Shown: positions 24,604-31,340 of the stretch, piece after piece
How positions within the stretch are numbered: the first letter of the stretch is position 1
How the letters are laid out: each line of letters starts with the position of its first letter
Origin: Mitsuokella jalaludinii DSM 13811
GTDB lineage: Bacteria > Bacillota > Negativicutes > Selenomonadales > Selenomonadaceae
DNA length: 42,282 bases
Assembly (NCBI RefSeq): GCF_000702905.1
Contig: NZ_JNKR01000018.1
Span: 1 to 42,282 of the forward strand
Direction: 5' to 3'
Notes under the pieces: model-generated
What the model saw: the letters and a program-made list of their open reading frames with translations, nothing else
What the model was told of the DNA's origin: nothing
The model's database searches: none
Translations under genes and position numbers: made by a program

Positions 24604-25635
24604 TTACTTCTGGAAGGGGCAGATGGGATAGCGGCAGACCTCACAGCGCATGCAGAGGCCGCCGATGCCGAAGTGGCGGATCTCCTTGCGCGTCACGCGG
24701 TCACCGGCAATCGCGCGCGGCAGGATCATGTCGAAGACCGTCGCCTTGTCGAACATGACGCAGCCAGGCAGGCCCATGACCGTGACCTCGCGTCCCTCGC
24801 GCGCAGAGTAGCCGAGCAGGAACATCGCGCCCGGCAGCACAGGTGCTCCGTACGTCACGATGTCGACGCCGGCATCGCGGATGGCCGCCGGCGTGCGGTC
24901 GTCGGGGTCGACACTCATGCCGCCCGTGCAGAGGATGATGTCCATGCCGAGGTCCAGGAGCTCCTCAATAGCCGCCTTCGTGTGCTCCGTCACGTCATCC
25001 GACAGGCGGTGCTCCGCGATCGTCAGGCCGAATTTCTTGAGCTTTGCCGCGATGACCGGCGTGAAGGTGTCCTCGATGCGGCCGAGGAAGACCTCCGTGC
25101 CTGTCGTCACGACGCCGACCTTGAGATCCTTGCGGTACGGCAGCAGGCGAAGGAGCGGCTCCGTACCTGCCGTGCGGCGCACCTCCTCCATCTTCTCGCG
25201 CGCAATGAAGAGCGGCGTCACGCGCATGCCCGCAAGCTTCATGCCCTTCTTGACCGGCATGTTCTGCGCGAGCGTCGCGATCGTGACATCCTCGAGCTCA
25301 TTGACCGCATCAAAGCGGTCTTCATCGACCTGGAATACGCCGTCGCAGTCCGCGATGAGCTCGATCTTGCCCTCCTTCGGCGCCGTCGCCGTCATGTGCT
25401 CGTTCTGGCAGAGCTCGCACAGGACATCAGCCGCCTCATTCTCGTGCATCTCCGTCGCATCCTCATCCCAGACGTAGATGTGGTCCTTGCCGAGCGAGAG
25501 CAGTACGGGGACGTCCTCTTCCTGGATCACATGGCCCTTGCGGAACCGCGCATTCTTCGTCACGCCGCGAACGATCTGCGTGATATCGTGGCAGAGCACC
25601 TGCCCGACTGCATCGACTGTCCTGATTTCCTTCAT
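24604..25635 (-). CDS. MoeA-like molybdopterin-binding protein with Cys-rich tail
   Basis: A 343-residue protein. Its second half is a MogA/MoeA-type molybdopterin-binding domain (VGVVTTGTEVFLG, DIILCTGGMSVDPDD, LPGCVMF). The first half is an incomplete MoeA-like region. The C-terminus ends in CMRCEVCRYPICPF, four Cys in a C-x2-C-x2-C-x4-C-P pattern that could hold an iron-sulfur cluster or zinc. Such proteins occur in clostridial Moco operons, with no settled function. The ATG at 25635 has GGAGAG 9 nt upstream; earlier GTG and ATG codons are worse placed. It is the first gene behind the riboswitch-like leader. Confidence 0.82.
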   Translation of the reverse strand: MKEIRTVDAVGQVLCHDITQIVRGVTKNARFRKGHVIQEEDVPVLLSLGKDHIYVWDEDATEMHENEAADVLCELCQNEHMTATAPKEGKIELIADCDGVFQVDEDRFDAVNELEDVTIATLAQNMPVKKGMKLAGMRVTPLFIAREKMEEVRRTAGTEPLLRLLPYRKDLKVGVVTTGTEVFLGRIEDTFTPVIAAKLKKFGLTIAEHRLSDDVTEHTKAAIEELLDLGMDIILCTGGMSVDPDDRTPAAIRDAGVDIVTYGAPVLPGAMFLLGYSAREGREVTVMGLPGCVMFDKATVFDMILPRAIAGDRVTRKEIRHFGIGGLCMRCEVCRYPICPFQK

Positions 25636-25696
25636 CGCGCTCATCTCTCCTATCTGCTGCACACGCTCATATTGTGCGAATCATCAAAAATCAATC

Positions 25697-25735
25697 AAAA
25701 AGACCATCCTCCCGCAATTGCAAAAGGATGGTCTT
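25697..25735 (-). terminator. Attenuator hairpin in the Moco operon leader
   Basis: AAGACCATCCT (25700-25710) and AGGATGGTCTT (25725-25735) form an 11-bp stem with a 14-nt loop. On the minus strand five T follow. It lies between the structured leader and the first moe gene, the position of a riboswitch expression platform. Confidence 0.82.
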
Positions 25736-25868
25736 CGCCCCTTGGATTTCGCCCCTTTTCAATCACGGAAGGCCCCGGCGTTTCCCCCGGGACCCTGGCT
25801 CGTCCACATAGCCAGCCCATGATGCCCGGCCTTAGCGGATTTCGCTCGGAGTCGTATCGTATCTTTTT
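25700..25868 (-). ncRNA. Candidate molybdenum-cofactor (Moco) riboswitch
   Basis: The leader of the Moco operon is about 165 nt and GC-rich, and can fold. AAGGCC/GGCCTT (25769-25774 with 25828-25833) can close a domain. Inside it CTGGCT/AGCCAG (25795-25800 with 25810-25815) forms a hairpin, and a CCCGG/CCGGG hairpin shows GGGAAAC in its loop. The nonamer GCGAAATCC occurs twice, once on each side of the core. A terminator hairpin follows. Known Moco RNAs precede moa and moe genes and share a GGAAAC-bearing hairpin. The assignment rests on context and recalled consensus, with no covariance search done. Confidence 0.6.
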
Positions 25869-25870
25869 TT

Positions 25871-25879
25871 ATTTTAGCA
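25871..25879 (-). promoter_or_regulatory. Possible extended -10 for the Moco leader
   Basis: On the minus strand TGC-TAAAAT (25871-25879) would start transcription near 25864, just before the structured leader. No good -35 is seen. Read-through from dinB is an alternative source of transcript. Confidence 0.35.
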
Positions 25880-25908
25880 GACTTGCTGCCCTTTTCCTAT
25901 AATATTTT

Positions 25909-27093
25909 TCACACCTCATCCTCTTTATCGCCATCATCCGCACGTTCTCTCTTGAGCAGATGCGCCTTAGTGATGCCCTGCTCTCCGAAGCGCTTCTTGA
26001 TGGAATCGATGGCGGCGTAGAGATTCTCCTTGCGCACCTCCTCGTGAAAGAGTGAGATGGCGCCTGAAGTGTCAAAGCCGGAAACAGAGATGCCGAGCAG
26101 GCGGATGCCCTGATGCACGCCGAGCGCCCGGCAGAGCGCGAGCGCCGTCTCGTAGATGTCGCGGTCGTAGCACGTCGCCTCCGCCAAGGTGCGGCTCCTC
26201 GTGTAGGTGCGGAAGTCGCCGAGGCGCAGTTTGAGCTGGATGGTCCGCCCCTTGCAGCCCTTGCGGCGCAGGCGGTAGCCGACTTTCTCCGCAAGGTCGA
26301 GCAGTACCCGCTCCACTTCCTCGACGGACTCGATATCCGCGGGGAATGTGACTTCCTTGCCGATGGACTTCGCCGCTTCGCGCGGCGCCACAGGCCGCGC
26401 GTCGATGCCCGAGGCCAGCGCGAGCAGGTGGTCCGCCATGTGCGCGCCGAGGCTGCGGACGAGCTTCTCGCGCGGCGTCCGCCGGAGCTGGCCAATCGTG
26501 CGGATGCCCATTGCCCGAAGCCTTGCAGCCGTCTTCTCGCCGACGCCCCAGATGCGCCCGACCGGAAGGGAATCGAGGACTTCCTGTTTCCGCTCCTCCG
26601 TGATGATGACGAGGCCGTCCGGCTTCTCGAGATCCGAGGCCAATTTCGCGAGGAATTTATTCGGCGCGATGCCGACAGAGGCGACGAGGCCCGTCTTTTC
26701 GCGGATCTCCGCCTTGAGCTTCTCGGCATAAGCGCGCGGCGACTCCATCAGGAGCTCCATGCCCGTGAGGTCGAGGAACGCCTCGTCGATGGACAGCGGC
26801 TCGACAACGGGCGCGTAGCGCGCAAAGATCGCGAAGATCTCCTGCGACACCGCGCGGTAATGCGCGTAGTCGCCTTCGATAAAGATGCCCTGCGGGCAGA
26901 GCCGCTTCGCCCGCACGATTGGCATCGCCGAGTGCACGCCGAAACGGCGCGCCTCGTAAGAGCAAGTCGAGACGACACCGCGCCCGGAAAGCCCGCCGAC
27001 AATCAGCGGCTTCCCGCGGTACTCCTCGTGATCGCGCTGCTCAATTGAAGCAAAGAACGCATCCATATCCACATGCATGACAAGCCGCTTCAT
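25909..27093 (-). CDS. dinB: DNA polymerase IV
   Basis: A 394-residue Y-family translesion polymerase. The catalytic acidic residues are in MHVDMDAFFAS (6-16) and SIDEAFLD (about 103-110). The palm, fingers and thumb regions with helix-hairpin-helix LPVGRIWGVGEKTAARLRA follow, then the little-finger domain. The C-terminal end is Arg/Lys/Asp-rich and lacks an obvious QLxLF-type beta-clamp peptide. It has its own weak promoter at 27114-27143 and no clear terminator, so its transcript would run into the Moco leader and meet the attenuator there. No LexA-type box was recognised. Confidence 0.95.
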   Translation of the reverse strand: MKRLVMHVDMDAFFASIEQRDHEEYRGKPLIVGGLSGRGVVSTCSYEARRFGVHSAMPIVRAKRLCPQGIFIEGDYAHYRAVSQEIFAIFARYAPVVEPLSIDEAFLDLTGMELLMESPRAYAEKLKAEIREKTGLVASVGIAPNKFLAKLASDLEKPDGLVIITEERKQEVLDSLPVGRIWGVGEKTAARLRAMGIRTIGQLRRTPREKLVRSLGAHMADHLLALASGIDARPVAPREAAKSIGKEVTFPADIESVEEVERVLLDLAEKVGYRLRRKGCKGRTIQLKLRLGDFRTYTRSRTLAEATCYDRDIYETALALCRALGVHQGIRLLGISVSGFDTSGAISLFHEEVRKENLYAAIDSIKKRFGEQGITKAHLLKRERADDGDKEDEV

Positions 27094-27113
27094 CCAATCG
27101 CCCCCTTTCCTCT

Positions 27114-27143
27114 ATTCTAGCGCAGGCCGAAAGTCCCGCGCAA
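27114..27143 (-). promoter_or_regulatory. Possible promoter of dinB
   Basis: On the minus strand -35 TTGCGC (27138-27143), an 18-nt spacer and -10 TAGAAT (27114-27119), 20 bp before the ATG. Confidence 0.35.
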
Positions 27144-27188
27144 CCTTCTAAGACAAGACACCTGCTGGCCATTCCCCTGCGATGATCT

Positions 27189-27236
27189 AAAAAAATACAC
27201 CCCGCACTGGCAAGCAAGTCTTGCAGCGCGGGGTGT
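27189..27236 (-). terminator. Terminator of the small secreted protein gene
   Basis: ACACCCCGC (27197-27205) and GCGGGGTGT (27228-27236) enclose a further TGGCAAG/CTTGCA pairing. On the minus strand seven T follow. It ends the 61-residue gene and insulates dinB. Confidence 0.88.
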
Positions 27237-27259
27237 TCTGTTTGGATGTAGCAAATCAT

Positions 27260-27445
27260 TCACTCCAGCACATAATCACAATCCATCGCATCATCGGCAT
27301 AACTGGAATTTCCCGTGTATACCGTCGGGATGGGCTGTACTCGTTCCGTGCTCTCGGCGGTGCCAGCCAAAGCGATATTGACAGAAACCGGCAATACAAA
27401 AAGGATTGCTGCTGCGATGCCGATCAGGATATTCTTCTTCGTCAT
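27260..27445 (-). CDS. Small secreted or membrane-anchored protein, unknown
   Basis: A 61-residue protein of no recognised family. Residues 1-30 are a signal peptide or single membrane anchor (TKKN, then a long hydrophobic core ending SVNIALAG). The remaining 30 residues are polar, with one Cys and several Asp, Ser and Thr. ATG at 27445 is preferred because GGAG lies 10 nt upstream; a GTG three codons earlier would abut the ribosome site. It has its own promoter and a strong terminator, which argues that it is real. It is divergent from a LysR gene, and so may be that regulator's target. Confidence 0.65.
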   Translation of the reverse strand: MTKKNILIGIAAAILFVLPVSVNIALAGTAESTERVQPIPTVYTGNSSYADDAMDCDYVLE

Positions 27446-27514
27446 GATAATCACTCTCCATTTCTCCTATGATGCATGTATCTGTTTTCAGAGCTCTTTT
27501 CTTTTGACATCTTT

Positions 27515-27543
27515 ATTATGACATGGAGAAGGCGATTTGAAAA
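27515..27543 (-). promoter_or_regulatory. Possible promoter of the small secreted protein gene
   Basis: On the minus strand -35 TTTTCA (27538-27543), a 17-nt spacer and -10 CATAAT (27515-27520). Confidence 0.35.
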
Positions 27544-27564
27544 ACGGATAAATCCGATAAATCC

Positions 27565-27607
27565 ATCGGTTAAACCGATTGGTTTTTCGACAGAGGTGCG
27601 GTACAAT
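27565..27607 (+). promoter_or_regulatory. Promoter and operator palindrome of the second LysR gene
   Basis: -35 TTGGTT (27579-27584), a 17-nt spacer and -10 TACAAT (27602-27607). A perfect inverted repeat ATCGGTT-A-AACCGAT (27565-27579) ends at the first base of the -35, so a bound regulator would block or recruit polymerase. A direct repeat GATAAATCC lies just upstream. Confidence 0.5.
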
Positions 27608-27649
27608 TGTATGGCAGCCACAACATAACGTCTGATAGGAGATGATTCC

Positions 27650-28540
27650 ATGACGATTCAGCAAATGCGCTATTTCCTGGTCGTCTGCCGGCTTCAGAAC
27701 ATCACACATGCCGCAGCAGAGCTGCACATCGCCCAGTCGACACTGAGCCAGGCCATGCAGACCATCGAAGATGAGACAGGGCTCAACCTCTTCCTGCGCG
27801 CCGGCCGCACGATCCGGATCAGCCAGGACGGGCAGAAGCTCTATCAGAAAGTCACCGCGCTCCTGCGCGAAGTCGATGCATTCGAAGACGGCGTGCGCGA
27901 GATGAGCTGCCGTCACGGCAAGATCAGCCTCGCCATCCCGCAGCAGCAGGCCTCCTTCTTGATCCCGCGCCTGCTCCACACCTTCCAGCACGAACACCCG
28001 GAGATACAGCTCGACATCATCGAGCCGTACGGGGTGGAAGCAGCCCGCTTCGTGCAGGAGGAAAAAGTCGATCTCGCCGTCGTCAACTACGATGGCTCCA
28101 CGCTTCCCGACCTCCAGTATCGGCGCATCGACTCCCGTCCTGTCAAATTCATCGTCTGGCCCGGCCATCCACTGGCAGACCGCCCGAGCATCAGCCTGGC
28201 AGAAGCCGCCCGGGGACCTCTTGTCCTGCTGTCGGAGGAGTTCTACGTCACACGGCTCCTCATGCGCACCTTCGCCGCGGCGCGCATCGAGCCAAATGTC
28301 GCCTACTACTCACCGCACCTCTCTACGCTCTACAGCCTCCTGCGCACCCACACGGCCCCCAGCATCCTCTTTGAGCAGGCCGTCACCGCTCTTTCCGATA
28401 TCGTCACGATCCCGTTTGACACGCCGCTCTCGCTGACGAGCTGCATCATCACCAAAAAGAGCCGCCAGATCTCAAAAGACCAGCGGCTCGTCATGAAATT
28501 CATCCGTCAGCAGCTGCTTGCCCGCCAGGCAATGCCCTGA
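27650..28540 (+). CDS. LysR-family transcriptional regulator
   Basis: A 296-residue LysR-type regulator. The helix-turn-helix is at residues 15-45 (NITHAAAELHIAQSTLSQAMQTIE) and the co-inducer domain spans about 88-295. AGGAGATG precedes the ATG. It is divergent from the 61-residue secreted protein, with a palindrome in the shared promoter region. It is convergent with fliB. Its effector cannot be read from sequence. The domain resembles regulators of the CysB/CynR/AlsR kind only in a general way. Confidence 0.92.
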   Translation: MTIQQMRYFLVVCRLQNITHAAAELHIAQSTLSQAMQTIEDETGLNLFLRAGRTIRISQDGQKLYQKVTALLREVDAFEDGVREMSCRHGKISLAIPQQQASFLIPRLLHTFQHEHPEIQLDIIEPYGVEAARFVQEEKVDLAVVNYDGSTLPDLQYRRIDSRPVKFIVWPGHPLADRPSISLAEAARGPLVLLSEEFYVTRLLMRTFAAARIEPNVAYYSPHLSTLYSLLRTHTAPSILFEQAVTALSDIVTIPFDTPLSLTSCIITKKSRQISKDQRLVMKFIRQQLLARQAMP

Positions 28541-28571
28541 ACACGAATTTATTTTTCAGCAGAGGCATGAT

Positions 28572-29477
28572 TCACAGAATGGACGATGGTGCCCTGCCGC
28601 ACGCCCGGATGAGGCGTGCGGTATTTTCTTCGTCGTACTCGATCTGCTCCGACCAGCGGCGCACGGCCTCGGGCAGGTCCTGTATCTCGGCGGCCAGCAG
28701 ATAGATGAAGACGACGTTGAAGCGCGCGTAGCGGCAAAGCGCCTCCATGCCGTACCGCTCGGCCTTGTCGAGCTGGCGGTAGAGGATGTAGGAGACAAGC
28801 TTCTCTGCCGCATCCGCTCCCTGCGCAGCGAGAAGTTTCGCATAGCGCGGCAGCAGCTTATGGCAATCCAGGCGCAGGGCTGTGAGCTGCTGTGGCCAGG
28901 CGTCATCAATGGGCTCGGTGTCCTCCATTTGCGCGAGCAGGAACGAGAACTGCGCGAGCGTCAGGCGAGCGGGCGGCAGCAGCCATTCGCGCGGTACCGC
29001 CTTGCCGAGGAATGCCAGCAGCGCGCCAAAGTCAAAGGACTGGCTCTCGCCCTCCGCCCGCAGGCGCAAGCTGTCAACCGCGAGCAGCAGTTCGACCGCC
29101 TTCTCGCAGGCCAGGCCAAAGCCCGCAAGCTCGACACCGCCACTCATGATGAAGAAGCGCGGATGCATCGTGCAGACTTCGCATAGCGCCTCCTCGCCGA
29201 TCTCGCGGATCAGGCGGCAAAGGCCGTCCGCGCGCAGGAAGGGGCAGTGCTCATCCGCCGTCAGGTGGAAGGCGTGCGTGCCGTCTGCCTGCACGTCGAT
29301 GTTCGCGCGCAGCGCTTCACCCAAGGGGCCGTCCAGCGATGCATAATACGCCGCCGTCGCCTCGTCGATGTCGATCTCCCAGCCGCGGCAGCAGCTATGC
29401 TGGCAGCGGTCGGCCTTGCAGGCGAAATCCTCTGCAAAGTCAGGCCAGACCGTGACGATTTCCTGCGGCTCACTCAT
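28572..29477 (-). CDS. fliB: Flagellin lysine-N-methylase family protein (FliB-like)
   Basis: A 301-residue protein with the Cys signature of the FliB family: CKADRCQHSCC (Cys20, 25, 29, 30) followed by RGWEIDID, then CPFLRADGLC (78, 87) and ALCEVCTMHPRFF (99, 102). These Cys probably hold an iron-sulfur cluster. FliB methylates lysines of flagellin in Salmonella. No flagellar gene is in the window. Its ATG lies inside the last codons of paaK (8-nt overlap), so it is translationally coupled to an aryl-acid metabolism operon, an unexpected setting. A different protein substrate is possible. Confidence 0.8.
   Translation of the reverse strand: MSEPQEIVTVWPDFAEDFACKADRCQHSCCRGWEIDIDEATAAYYASLDGPLGEALRANIDVQADGTHAFHLTADEHCPFLRADGLCRLIREIGEEALCEVCTMHPRFFIMSGGVELAGFGLACEKAVELLLAVDSLRLRAEGESQSFDFGALLAFLGKAVPREWLLPPARLTLAQFSFLLAQMEDTEPIDDAWPQQLTALRLDCHKLLPRYAKLLAAQGADAAEKLVSYILYRQLDKAERYGMEALCRYARFNVVFIYLLAAEIQDLPEAVRRWSEQIEYDEENTARLIRACGRAPSSIL
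28597..28630 (+). terminator. Probable terminator of the LysR gene inside the fliB 3' end
   Basis: CCGCACGCC (28597-28605), a 7-nt loop and GGCGTGCGG (28613-28621) followed by TATTTTCTT on the plus strand. It lies 56 bp past the LysR stop and within the last codons of the convergent fliB. Confidence 0.55.
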
Positions 29478-30705
29478 AGCGTGTATCGATCACGCGCTTC
29501 GTCTTCTTCTCGGAGCGCGGCAGGACACCGATCTCGACGACCTTGACGAGCGGCGTGAAGCCAATGCGGCTCTTGACGCGCTCAGCGATGCGCTTCGCGA
29601 GATTGAGGAAGTCGACACTGCCGTTCGTCTCGACGTAGAGGCGCATCGTGTCCTTGCCGTCGAGATGCGAGATGTGCATCTGGTATTCGCTCGAGACCTC
29701 GGGGAAGGTCTTGAGGATCTCCTCTATCTGGCTCGGGAAGAGGTTGACGCCCTTGATCTTGACCATGTCATCCGTGCGGCCCTGGATCGTGTCGAGGCGC
29801 GGGAACTTGCTGCCGCACGGGCAGTCGCCCGGCAGGATGCGCGAGAGGTCGTGCGTGCGGAAGCGGATGAGCGGCGCGCCCTCTTTGCGCAGCGTCGTGA
29901 TGACGATCTCGCCCCACTCGCCGTCGGGCAGGTTCTCACCCGTATGCGGGTCGATGATCTCGATGTAGACGAAGTCGTCCCAGTAGTGGATGCCGTCGTG
30001 CGCGTCGCAGCTGATGCCGATGCCCGGGCCGTAGACTTCCGTCAGCCCGTAGATGTCGTAGGCGTCGATGCCGAGCTTCTCGCAGATGGACCTCCTCATC
30101 TTCTCGCTCCAGCGCTCCGAGCCGATGATGCCCTTGCGCAGGTGAATCTTGTCCTTGATGCCGCGCTTCTCGATCTCCTCGGCCAGCAGCAGTGCATAGG
30201 AGCTCGTCGCACAGAGGACCGTGCTCTCCATGTCCATCATCATCTGCAGTTGCTTCTCCGTGTTGCCAGGGCCCATCGGCACGGCCATAGCGCCAAGCTT
30301 CTCGCAGCCGGCCTGGAAGCCGATGCCGGCCGTCCAGAGTCCGTAGCCCGGCGTGATCTGCACGCGATCGCGATTCGTCACGCCTGCCATCGCGTAGCAG
30401 CGCGCAAACTGCGTGGCCCAGTCCTCGACATCCTTGGCCGTATACGGGATGATGACGGGCTTGCCCGTCGTGCCCGAAGAGGAGTGCATGCGCACGATCT
30501 TTTCCTCCGGCACGCTCATGAGCCCGAGCGGATAGGCGTCGCGGAGGTTCTTCTTCTCCGAGAACGGCAGTTTCTTGAAGTCCTCCGGCGAGGATACGCC
30601 GTCGATGCCGTGCTCGCGCAGGCGCTTGCCGTAGAAGCTGTCTGCATGGAGGAGCTGGGCGATGCGCTCATTGACGAGCGCGAGCTGTTCATTCGAGATT
30701 TCCAT
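29470..30705 (-). CDS. paaK: Phenylacetate-CoA ligase family protein
   Basis: A 411-residue adenylate-forming enzyme. The phosphate-binding loop HSSSGTTGKP (about residue 90), the YGLTEVYGPG segment, the R-D containing QGRTDDMVKIKGVNLFP hinge and the C-terminal domain mark the PaaK family. It activates aryl acetates to CoA thioesters. It follows iorAB, which makes such arylacetyl-CoA from aryl pyruvates, or works in reverse. A start 15 codons upstream would overlap iorB, but the ATG at 30705 has AGG-type ribosome binding 7 nt away and matches the family start. It overlaps fliB by 8 nt. Confidence 0.92.
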   Translation of the reverse strand: MEISNEQLALVNERIAQLLHADSFYGKRLREHGIDGVSSPEDFKKLPFSEKKNLRDAYPLGLMSVPEEKIVRMHSSSGTTGKPVIIPYTAKDVEDWATQFARCYAMAGVTNRDRVQITPGYGLWTAGIGFQAGCEKLGAMAVPMGPGNTEKQLQMMMDMESTVLCATSSYALLLAEEIEKRGIKDKIHLRKGIIGSERWSEKMRRSICEKLGIDAYDIYGLTEVYGPGIGISCDAHDGIHYWDDFVYIEIIDPHTGENLPDGEWGEIVITTLRKEGAPLIRFRTHDLSRILPGDCPCGSKFPRLDTIQGRTDDMVKIKGVNLFPSQIEEILKTFPEVSSEYQMHISHLDGKDTMRLYVETNGSVDFLNLAKRIAERVKSRIGFTPLVKVVEIGVLPRSEKKTKRVIDTRYE

Positions 30706-30746
30706 AAAAATACCTGCCTTTATCTTCGACAAAATCCACACATCCG

Positions 30747-31340
30747 TCACGGACGAGCCAACTCAAACGCATATCGCAGGGCTTTCTCGTTGAGCGCAAC
30801 GAACTTCGGCTTGACCTTCTCGCGGATGGCTTCGAGCACATCTTCTTCCGTCAGGAAGTCGAGCGCTCCACTCTCAAGAGCCGCACCGAGCATGATGACG
30901 TTGAGTGTCTTCGGGTTGCCGACCGTCTCGACAGCCTTCTGGCCGTCGAGAACGAGGACATGCGCCGCGTTCTCCCGGAGATAAGCGACCATCTCCGCCC
31001 CCGTGTAATCCGTGCCCTTGAGCGCCGCCGTAACGGGCATGATGGGATGCGAGTTGACGACGACCATACCGTCCTTCTTGAGGTACGACAGCATGCGCAC
31101 GGCCTCCGCCGGCTCGAAGGCCAGCAGGAGGTCTGCCGTGCCGCGCCGTATCATCGGGCTCCTGACGCCCTCGCCGATGCGCAGGTGGCTGAAGACAGCG
31201 CCGCCCTTCTGGGCCATGCCGATCGTCTCCGCGCTCATGACGGGCAGTCCCTTCTTCATCGCGGCCGCCGCGATGAGCTTCGAGGCGAGCACCGTGCCCT
31301 GTCCGCCGACGCCCGTCAGGATGATATTCTTCTGCATCAT
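30747..31340 (-). CDS. iorB: Indolepyruvate:ferredoxin oxidoreductase beta subunit
   Basis: A 197-residue subunit matching the gamma-type domain of 2-oxoacid:ferredoxin oxidoreductases (ILTGVGGQGTVLASKLIA at the N-terminus, ETIGMAQKGGAVFSHLR). With IorA it oxidatively decarboxylates aryl pyruvates from Trp, Phe and Tyr to aryl-acetyl-CoA and reduced ferredoxin. Its ATG overlaps the iorA stop (ATGA), so the two are coupled and probably made in equal amounts. Confidence 0.95.
   Translation of the reverse strand: MMQKNIILTGVGGQGTVLASKLIAAAAMKKGLPVMSAETIGMAQKGGAVFSHLRIGEGVRSPMIRRGTADLLLAFEPAEAVRMLSYLKKDGMVVVNSHPIMPVTAALKGTDYTGAEMVAYLRENAAHVLVLDGQKAVETVGNPKTLNVIMLGAALESGALDFLTEEDVLEAIREKVKPKFVALNEKALRYAFELARP

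Noticed and set aside
27041-27259. A 72-codon minus-strand frame overlapping the dinB start
   Set aside because: It crosses the terminator at 27189-27236 and the dinB promoter, has no ribosome site and resembles no protein.
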